A DNA stretch of 32,849 nt, taken from Fibrobacteraceae bacterium (GTDB lineage: Bacteria > Fibrobacterota > Fibrobacteria > Fibrobacterales > Fibrobacteraceae). Below the pieces are notes generated by a model. It was not told the DNA's origin and ran no database searches. It saw only the letters and a program-made list of their open reading frames with translations. Position 1 is the stretch's first letter, and every line of letters starts with the position of its first letter. The DNA is taken from NCBI GenBank assembly GCA_021443045.1, contig JABUUT010000008.1, positions 27,767 through 60,615 on the forward strand. The letters are read 5' to 3'. This document shows positions 1 through 7,165 of the stretch, piece after piece. The position numbers and the translations under genes were made by a program.

Positions 1-1
1 C

Positions 2-56
2 TTCTTTCGTCTATAGGTGCGAAGCTCCGTTCTTTCGTCTATCGTCTTTCGTCTAT
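2..56. repeat. Short intergenic repeat: three copies of TCTTTCGTCTAT (3-14, 31-42, 45-56)
   Basis: Direct reading; an inverted copy (ATAGACGAAAGAACG) occurs at 32826-32840; the third copy abuts/overlaps the stop codon of the BatD-like gene. Confidence 0.85.
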
Positions 57-928
57 TATAGCTCCTCTTCCACGCCCATGAGTTTCATGGCCTGCTTCCA
101 GGTTTCCTTGTTTTCAAAGGCATCACGCTTGCCGCCACCGTAGCGGGCTTGGGCAAACACCTCCACCAGTTCCTCCCAGCCTTCCAAAAGCCCTTCCCTG
201 GCCAAAACCTCCAAGTTCACCTGGGCCACGTCCATATTGAATTTATCCGCCGCAAAGCCCTTGCACACACTTTCAAGTTCCAAAAGCCACTGGCGGCTGT
301 CTGCTGCAGCCACCCTCTGTTTTAATACCTTCATATTTTCACGCAACTGCCGGCTTCCCTCTTTTTTAGCGTCACAAATGAGCTTTGCTTTTGCCTTTTG
401 ACGCATACGCCACAAAGCAGCCACAACAACAACAAGACCCACCATCACCCCCGAAATCACTGGCAGGGGGTTAAAAGGAACCTCCGACCTAAAATCAACA
501 GGTTCCGCCTTAAGAGGAATAGCCCCTGCTGGAGTAGGAATCTCAAAACGGATTCCCGGTATATGCAACATTCCCGTATCCGAAGCCACCAGCTTAAAGG
601 TAAATGTCTGGCTCGCCACTTCCCTTCCGTCTTTTAACGCCCTTGCCGACTCCTGAGATACGCCCAACTGGGTAATTCCCTTGGAATTGGCGGAACTTAC
701 AGGAACCACCAACACGGCACTACCCTGAACATTCCATGAAACAGTTACGGAAAAATCAAAGGTGTCACCCACAGCAACCGGAGCAACACTACCCGCCACA
801 ACAGAAATGCCCAACTGCTCAGCCGTTGGCATTTGAGGAATCAAGGCAGAATCAGCAGCCATCAAAGAATCTACTTCCGGCAAAGAATCCGCAACATCTA
901 CTAGAGAGGAATCAACATTATTTTTCAT
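56..928 (-). CDS. BatD-like / oxygen-tolerance-type membrane protein (beta-sandwich region, one TM, cytosolic tail); start uncertain
   Basis: ORF 56..1060; start at 928 (MKNNVDSS) preferred because the ORF track's upstream start lies inside a strong rho-independent terminator. Domain pattern 'VAVGDTFDFSVTVSW...IPGIRFEIPTPAGAIPLKAEPVDF' followed by a TM helix resembles BatD. Confidence 0.5.
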   Translation of the reverse strand: MKNNVDSSLVDVADSLPEVDSLMAADSALIPQMPTAEQLGISVVAGSVAPVAVGDTFDFSVTVSWNVQGSAVLVVPVSSANSKGITQLGVSQESARALKDGREVASQTFTFKLVASDTGMLHIPGIRFEIPTPAGAIPLKAEPVDFRSEVPFNPLPVISGVMVGLVVVVAALWRMRQKAKAKLICDAKKEGSRQLRENMKVLKQRVAAADSRQWLLELESVCKGFAADKFNMDVAQVNLEVLAREGLLEGWEELVEVFAQARYGGGKRDAFENKETWKQAMKLMGVEEEL

Positions 929-1035
929 AAGCAGGAATATAAAAAAGCCCCTGCCCACAAATTTCACATTTTGCCCACAATTCCGTAATTTTTTTGTAAA
1001 GGCCCCCAACCACCGTTTACTAACCACCAGCCACC

Positions 1036-1078
1036 TAAAAAAAGAGCCGAGGGTTTTCAACCTTCGGCTCTTTTTTTA
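1036..1078 (-). terminator. Rho-independent terminator (12-bp stem with one G.T pair, TTC loop, T-tracts on both strands)
   Basis: AAAAAAAGAGCCGAGGGTTTTCAACCTTCGGCTCTTTTTTT directly downstream of the GH8 lipoprotein stop at 1092. Confidence 0.9.
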
Positions 1079-1091
1079 TTAAGATTCCATA

Positions 1092-2495
1092 TTAAATACC
1101 CATATTCGATGGTTTTACATACAAGCCATTCATCAACTGGCTAAACATCATCTGCAATATATTGGGGAAGTAGCTGGTTAAAGAGGTTTCCATAGGCATG
1201 GTGTTAAACAAGGTGGTGCAGTTAGAGAGCCATGTGGGGTTGTTGCCCATACCCGTCAAGCACCAGGCACCTAGCCATTGCACAGACAACTTGGTGTTGG
1301 TCACATCAGCACCGTAAGCCGAAGCGTAGGAGAAATTGGTTGCAGGAATGTTGTTTACATTGCCACCAGACTTGCCCGAAATAAAGGTGTTGAGCGTGGT
1401 AAGAATTTGAGTAGCGCGAGGGTCCTGGAACCAGTACTGATCCCAAGCAATGCGCCATGGAATGCGAACCGATTCCTTGTTAAATGTCCAGTAGGTTTTG
1501 GTGGCACTGCCATTCTTTGGATCAATGGGGGCTCCAGTTACACTTGTCCAATCGGGAAACACGCCCACACCAGCCTGCTGGATAGCAGTCATGTAAGCAT
1601 ACTCGCCATCCAGAATATCCTTCCAATTATGAGTAGGATCGGTATCAACCAAGGCAAACAACCTTAAAGCCACAGGAGAGAAGTAGCTTAAGTTGTATGC
1701 AGAAGTGGCCTTTTTCCAAACAGGAGTGTCGCCCGAATAAAGAATTTTGGCTTCGGTATTTACTAAATGCTTCCAAATGGCATTCACAATAAGCTTGGCA
1801 TCGTTCAGGTAGGCCGCGTTGCTGGTCATGTAGTAAGCCAAAATAAGGGACGTGGCCACATCCAAATCGGCATCGGTTGCGGCAACGGCACTAGGAACGT
1901 TGGTAATGTCAAAGGTGCCCACAAGCCAAGGCATCAGCTCAGTGCCGTTAATGTAAGGCGACTGCCTAAAGGCCCTGTTATATGTCCAAATGCGGTTGAA
2001 GGTATCCCAGTCACCCTGGAACAGCGAAATAAGCATGCCGTAGCCAATGCCTTCAGACACAGTGCAACCCCGTTTGTACTTTGGCGTACCCTGGGCTTCT
2101 GGAATCCAGCAGTTTTCGTCGGTGGAGGTAGACCAAATTACACGGCCAGCATTGCCAAATGCGGCAAAATTGGCGGCAAAGCCACTACCCATAGACGGGT
2201 AGGCAACAGCTTCTTCTTCAAGGGTTACATAGTGGTATGGTTTCCAAATGCCATAGAGCGATGTGGGCATGGCAAGATTGGCAGCCCCACTGGGAGGATT
2301 CGTTACAGCAACACCACTTCCAGAAACAGAAGACTCAGGAACTGGAATAGGCGTAGAAGAATCCGATGAAGCAGTAAGTTCATTCCCAGGAATTGGATCT
2401 ACAGGCTGAACCGATGAAGACGAGCCACTGTCGCAAGCCGTCAGCAAACACAAGGAACCGCATACAAGCGATGTCAATATTCTTTTCGCATTCAT
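1092..2495 (-). CDS. Glycoside hydrolase family 8 lipoprotein (putative endoglucanase/xylanase)
   Basis: Lipobox LTACDSG after the N-terminal hydrophobic segment; GH8-type motifs TVSEGIGYGM, ATDADLDVATSLILAYYM, RIPWRIAWDQYW. Start MNAKRI preferred over the upstream ORF start at 2525. Confidence 0.85.
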   Translation of the reverse strand: MNAKRILTSLVCGSLCLLTACDSGSSSSVQPVDPIPGNELTASSDSSTPIPVPESSVSGSGVAVTNPPSGAANLAMPTSLYGIWKPYHYVTLEEEAVAYPSMGSGFAANFAAFGNAGRVIWSTSTDENCWIPEAQGTPKYKRGCTVSEGIGYGMLISLFQGDWDTFNRIWTYNRAFRQSPYINGTELMPWLVGTFDITNVPSAVAATDADLDVATSLILAYYMTSNAAYLNDAKLIVNAIWKHLVNTEAKILYSGDTPVWKKATSAYNLSYFSPVALRLFALVDTDPTHNWKDILDGEYAYMTAIQQAGVGVFPDWTSVTGAPIDPKNGSATKTYWTFNKESVRIPWRIAWDQYWFQDPRATQILTTLNTFISGKSGGNVNNIPATNFSYASAYGADVTNTKLSVQWLGAWCLTGMGNNPTWLSNCTTLFNTMPMETSLTSYFPNILQMMFSQLMNGLYVKPSNMGI

Positions 2496-2639
2496 AATAC
2501 TAACCTTTATTAAATTACCCTGCATAATATATATTCTTTGTGGGTATAGGGGTAAAAGGTATTAAAAAAACACCTTTCTAAAGCATAAAATATTAGCTTA
2601 GTCACATTTTTTTGAAAGGCATTCCCATTATACACAAAA

Positions 2640-2668
2640 AAGCAGAAGCCGCTACGCAACTTCTGCTT
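2640..2668 (-). terminator. Rho-independent terminator of the CBM-like gene
   Basis: AAGCAGAAG-CCGCTACGCAA-CTTCTGCTT preceded on + by an A-tract (T-tract on -). Confidence 0.8.
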
Positions 2669-2686
2669 CGAAAACCCAAAGAAGAA

Positions 2687-3603
2687 TTACTTCAAGAAAA
2701 TCTTCTGGCTAAAGTCTACAGACTGGTCGGAAACGCGAACCATGTACACGCCAGCGTCGAGGGCAGCCAAGTCGAGAGAAGCATCAGAGCTTACTGCAGC
2801 CTTCTTAACAATACGCCCCTGGAGGTTGATAACTTCTACGTTAGCAACAGTCTTGATGCCAGCAACATTGAGTGTGCGGCCAGCGAGAGTTGCCTTAACG
2901 GGATTTGCCCTAAGAGAAGAAATAGCCGCTGTACCGCATGCTCCAGCAGCACAGCCAACTTGTGCAGGGCCAATCTTCATAATATTGAAGTGGCCAGAAG
3001 TACCTGTGGCACCAGAGAACTTTATTCTTACAGCAGCAACCATAGTGAGGTAATCAGCTTGGTCCACCGGTACTCCCCATTCTGTTTCTTGCTTAAACTT
3101 GGACCAGTCAAGGGTCAAAGGATTAGCAGAAGTAGCAGCTGGAAGCTTGGCAGCGTAGTTGTTGTATCCGCTTGTGTTCAACTCGTCTTCTGGTACAATT
3201 TCAAGAGATGCGTCCACATCGGATATGTAAGTGATGCTGAGGCCACCCCAAGAAGTAACATCATTGCCCAGTTGCTCTTCACCAGAAACGTTAAAGCCAA
3301 CACCTGCAAAGGGTTTTTCGTAGCCTTCACCAAAAACAACATCACCACAAAGGCCACCACACAGGTCAATGATTGGGTCAAGAGCACCGTCATCATATTC
3401 GTTACCGGTGGAACAAGGCCACGCAACAGTAGTTGTCCCTCCTAGATAGTTGTCATCATAAGGATACCAGTAACCGTAAGTATCGGAACCATCGTCAAAT
3501 TCAGTTTCAATGCGGTAGTCTCTATTGGCACCAGACCATTGAATGAAACCAAAAGACAAGGAAGTTGCCACCGCAACAGCAATCGTCAAAATTTTTTTTT
3601 CAT
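2687..3603 (-). CDS. Secreted CBM11-like/jelly-roll protein with Por/T9SS-type C-terminal sorting domain; natural ATG (3603) is out of frame by one nucleotide in an A9 tract
   Basis: In-frame ORF starts at a TTG (3589). ATG at 3601-3603 reads ATG AAA AAA AAA TTT TGA. Paralogous to 3753-4649. C-terminus NVEVINLQGRIVKKAAVSSDASLDLAALDAGVYMVRVSDQSVDFSQKIFLK. Confidence 0.7.
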
Positions 3604-3620
3604 AAATTCAACCCTTTATT

Positions 3621-3666
3621 AAACAAGTCCACCTCTATAAATTCTTTTTTAAAAGAGGCCTTGTTT
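3621..3666. promoter_or_regulatory. Nested inverted repeat in the 5' region of the 2687-3603 gene
   Basis: AAACAAG (3621-3627)/CTTGTTT (3660-3666) enclosing CCTCT (3632-3636)/AGAGG (3654-3658), just upstream of the ATG at 3603. Confidence 0.5.
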
Positions 3667-3705
3667 ATAATATACTTTATTTTCGGACATTTTGAATAAC
3701 ATAAA

Positions 3706-3731
3706 AAAGAAGTTGCGTGTGCAACTTCTTT
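3706..3731 (-). terminator. Rho-independent terminator of the second CBM-like gene
   Basis: AAAGAAGTTGC-GTGT-GCAACTTCTTT perfect 11-bp stem, flanked by A-tract on + (T-tract on -). Confidence 0.85.
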
Positions 3732-3752
3732 TCTTTTAAACCCAAAGAAGAA

Positions 3753-4649
3753 TTACTTCAAGAGGATCTTCTGGCTAAAGTCAACAGACTGGCCGGAAAC
3801 GCGAACCATGTACACGCCAGCGTCGAGGGCAGCCAAGTCGAGAGAAGCAGCAGAGCTTACAGCAGCCTTCTTAACAATCTGGCCCTGGAGGTTGATAACT
3901 TCTACGTTAGCAACAGTCTTGATGCCAGCAACATTGAGTGTGCGACCAGCGAGAGTAGCCTTAACGGAAGAAGCAGACTTAACACCCTTGATACCTGGTA
4001 CTGCAGAGCCAGGACCTATGGAAATGATGTTGAAGTGGCCAGCGGTACCAGCAGTACCAGCAAACTTTACCTTAACGGCAGCAACCATTGTGAGGTAGGT
4101 AGCTTGGTCAACCTTAACGCCCCAACCAGATTCCTGCTTGAACTTGGACCAGTCCAGTTGCAAAGAATTAGCAGAAGCAGATGCTGGGAGCTTGGCAGCA
4201 TAGTTGTTGTATTCAGTAGTTGTAGCTTCGTCTTGAGGAGCAACTTCGAGAGTAGCAGCAATTTCGGAAGTGTAAACGATGCTGATGCCACCCCAAGAAG
4301 TAACGTCGTTACCGAGCTGGTCAGCACCGGAAACGTTGAAGCCAACACCTACGAATGGGTATTCGTAACCGTCACCCAGGGAAACATCGCCACAGAGACC
4401 ACCACACTGGTCAATGATTGGGTCAAGAGCGTTGTCATCGTATTCGTTACCGGTAGCACAAGGCCATGTGAGGGTAGATGTACCACTGTTGTTGGCATCA
4501 TCATAAGGATACCAGTAACCGTATGTATCGGATCCATCGTCAAATTCAGTTTCAACACGGTAGTCGCCATTAGCGCCAGACCATGTAATGAAGCCGAAAG
4601 ACAAGGAAGCTGCTGCTGCAACAGCAAGTGTCAAAATTTTTTTATTCAT
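3753..4649 (-). CDS. Secreted CBM11-like/jelly-roll protein with Por/T9SS-type C-terminal sorting domain
   Basis: Signal peptide MNKKILTLAVAAAASLSFGF; GVGFNVSGADQLGNDVTSWGGISIVYTSE...GHFNIISIGPG pattern; C-terminal sorting domain ending VDFSQKILLK. Confidence 0.75.
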   Translation of the reverse strand: MNKKILTLAVAAAASLSFGFITWSGANGDYRVETEFDDGSDTYGYWYPYDDANNSGTSTLTWPCATGNEYDDNALDPIIDQCGGLCGDVSLGDGYEYPFVGVGFNVSGADQLGNDVTSWGGISIVYTSEIAATLEVAPQDEATTTEYNNYAAKLPASASANSLQLDWSKFKQESGWGVKVDQATYLTMVAAVKVKFAGTAGTAGHFNIISIGPGSAVPGIKGVKSASSVKATLAGRTLNVAGIKTVANVEVINLQGQIVKKAAVSSAASLDLAALDAGVYMVRVSGQSVDFSQKILLK

Positions 4650-4920
4650 AATCTCTCTCTCTTGTTAATTGTGAGCGCCCTTTTTGGGCAGTTTGTGTGG
4701 CTAATATACCTTTTTTTAAAAAAAAGAGAATACTTTTTTTTCGTAAAAACAAAAAAAAGTGACCAATCTCAACAATTAGCCATAGGGGTCTATTGTTTGT
4801 TTATAAACTTTTACACCGTAACATCTTACAATTAATTTACGATTTGTGTTTTATCACAAAAAAAATGAGGATATAATATTTTACATAGTGTTCTCAAAAA
4901 AGTTGTTTATCTTTACCCCT

Positions 4921-7092
4921 ATGAATAAATTTTATACAACTATCGCCTCTATCGTTGCTATTACGGCTTCAACATGCTTTGCAGCCCCTGCATTCCCATT
5001 TCCACAAAACAAGGCCCACCCCTTTGGAAACACCTTTAAAAATGCCAAAACCAGCGTAATCAAAAGCCATTTTGATGCCTGGAAAAAAACATGGTACACC
5101 GAAGCAGGCTCGCAGGTAGACCTTTCCAACACCGACAGCCAGAATGCCAACAAGGGTATGCCGGGAGGCACAGCTCGCGTTATTAGCCCCAATGAAGACC
5201 GCAAAATGACCGTTTCCGAAGGCATTGCCTACGGCATGCTTATTATGGTGTACATGTCCGACAACACCAACGACTACTCCTCCCAATTTGAAAAGTTATG
5301 GAAATTTTGGAAGAGCTACATGGTTAGTGGCGGCAGCGTGTCGGGCATGCATTGGAAAATCAACAGTTTTGATGGTAAAACCGAAGGCCAAGGTTCGGCC
5401 AGCGACGCCGACTTTGATGCAGCCACCGCTTTGATTATGGCTTCTAAGCAATGGAACAACGCCACCTACCTGAACGATGCCAAAACGCTGATTAACTGGA
5501 TTAAGAGCAACGACATGGAAAGCGACGGCAGGGTGCGCCCCGGAAGCAACTGGAACGATGCCTTTAACCCAAGCTACTCCACCATTGCCGCATTCCAGCT
5601 TTTCTACAACGTAACTAACGACTCCTTTTGGCAAACAGCCATTAAAACAACCATGGACCACTTGCTCAAGTGCCAAGACGCCACCACCGGCCTTATGCCC
5701 GACTGGTGCGACTGGAGTTCTCATAAAGCCACCTCCACCAGTGCCGCCGTTTCTGGGGGTTACAAAGGCTTTTACGACGATGCCGCCCGTACGCCATGGC
5801 GCATGGCATGGGCCTATTACTGGTACGGCAACGAAGAAGCCAAGCAGTCCAACGACAAAATTATCACTTGGCTAGACAAGGAAACTTTTGGATACCCAGC
5901 CCTGATTCTCCCTGGCTACAACCTAGACGGTTCATCTCCTTCCGACATTTTTGTTTCTTCTACCTACGCTGGGGGCCTAGGGCTTTCCATGGCTTCGGCC
6001 ACAAACCCAGGGTGGTTCCTTGAAAACCTCTACTACACCTTGGCTAACACAGAGGGCAAAGATGCCATTAACGCCAAAAAAGGGGAAAACTACTTTGCTG
6101 CAACCTTAAATATTCTCTATATGCTTCTGTTTACAGGAAACATGCCCGACTTTAACAATATAGACAAATTCACTACATTCACACCAGACCCCGACGGAGT
6201 GCGAAAACCTAAGGCCCCCGAAGGCACTTTAATGCCCGAAAATTCTGGTGCAACGGTCTCTGGATTTGAACACTGGGGCTCCTATTGCGACAAGTTTGGC
6301 ATGGGCACCGTAATGTACCCCGACTCTGGAAGCACCGGTATTTATAAAATGGCAGATGGTTCCTACCAAATTCAAACAGAACTGTTTGTGGCCTCGGAAC
6401 CTACCTACGAACCCAACAAACAACTTAACTACCCATTTGCTGGCCTAGCCGTGTCTTTTGACAAAGACCACAAATACTACGACTTGTCCGACCTGCAAAC
6501 CGTACGCGTTACATACAAAAGCCAAGGGTTAATGCGCTTTGCCATTCTCGATGAAGAGACTTTAATCCAGAAGCAGGAAGGTGGCGAGCCAGGGGCTTAC
6601 CTGCACCCCACCGATGACTTTATTACCGTGGACATAGATATTTCGGGAGACGCCAGCGACGAGTTTAAAAGTTTAGATTACCCAAGCTGGGTGAACTACG
6701 AAAATTCGCGTTCGGCCACTCTTAAAGCGGTTCGCGGAGTTAAGTTTGATGCCAAGATGATTAAGGGCGGATACGCTTCATTTAACCTTAAGGAAGTTAT
6801 GCTGCTAGACGGAAACGGAACTATTATTTCCGCCTTAAAAGGAGTCAATGCGGTTCCTAAAAGTTTACCCACTTCAAGGCAAACATTTATGCACGAAGCA
6901 GGCCAAATTATGTATAGCGGATTTGGAAAAAATGCCAAAATTTATATTTTTGACTTAAACGGTACTCAAGTATACTCTAGACACGCTGGTAGCGCAGGCT
7001 CCCTGGACTTAAATAAGATTGCAGCCAAGGGTGCCTACATTGCCAGAATCGTGGATGGGGTGAACTCCAAACAAGTTCGTATACTTAAGTGA
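4921..7092 (+). CDS. Secreted glycoside hydrolase family 8 enzyme with C-terminal jelly-roll-like region and T9SS-type sorting domain
   Basis: Signal peptide MNKFYTTIASIVAITASTCFA; TVSEGIAYGMLIMVY, ASDADFDAATALIMASKQW, FYDDAARTPWRMAWAYYWYG; C-terminal YIFDLNGTQVYSRHAGSAGSLDLNKIAAKGAYIARIVDGVNSKQVRILK. Start at 4921 preferred over GTG 4846. Confidence 0.88.
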   Translation: MNKFYTTIASIVAITASTCFAAPAFPFPQNKAHPFGNTFKNAKTSVIKSHFDAWKKTWYTEAGSQVDLSNTDSQNANKGMPGGTARVISPNEDRKMTVSEGIAYGMLIMVYMSDNTNDYSSQFEKLWKFWKSYMVSGGSVSGMHWKINSFDGKTEGQGSASDADFDAATALIMASKQWNNATYLNDAKTLINWIKSNDMESDGRVRPGSNWNDAFNPSYSTIAAFQLFYNVTNDSFWQTAIKTTMDHLLKCQDATTGLMPDWCDWSSHKATSTSAAVSGGYKGFYDDAARTPWRMAWAYYWYGNEEAKQSNDKIITWLDKETFGYPALILPGYNLDGSSPSDIFVSSTYAGGLGLSMASATNPGWFLENLYYTLANTEGKDAINAKKGENYFAATLNILYMLLFTGNMPDFNNIDKFTTFTPDPDGVRKPKAPEGTLMPENSGATVSGFEHWGSYCDKFGMGTVMYPDSGSTGIYKMADGSYQIQTELFVASEPTYEPNKQLNYPFAGLAVSFDKDHKYYDLSDLQTVRVTYKSQGLMRFAILDEETLIQKQEGGEPGAYLHPTDDFITVDIDISGDASDEFKSLDYPSWVNYENSRSATLKAVRGVKFDAKMIKGGYASFNLKEVMLLDGNGTIISALKGVNAVPKSLPTSRQTFMHEAGQIMYSGFGKNAKIYIFDLNGTQVYSRHAGSAGSLDLNKIAAKGAYIARIVDGVNSKQVRILK

Positions 7093-7165
7093 ACGAAAAT
7101 TATTGGGCTGGGAACTACAAAGGGTCAAAAAAAAAGGTATTTATAGATATTAGAGAGAAAAGATT

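Noticed and set aside
2-56. Possible CRISPR array from repeated TCTTTCGTCTAT
   Set aside because: Repeat too short, spacing irregular (16 nt then 2 nt), no cas genes in window.
3717-4835. 372-aa plus-strand ORF antisense to the second CBM-like gene (and the 277-aa ORF 2612-3445 antisense to the first)
   Set aside because: Shadow ORFs opposite genes with clear signal peptides and sorting domains; their mutual similarity simply mirrors the sense paralogy.
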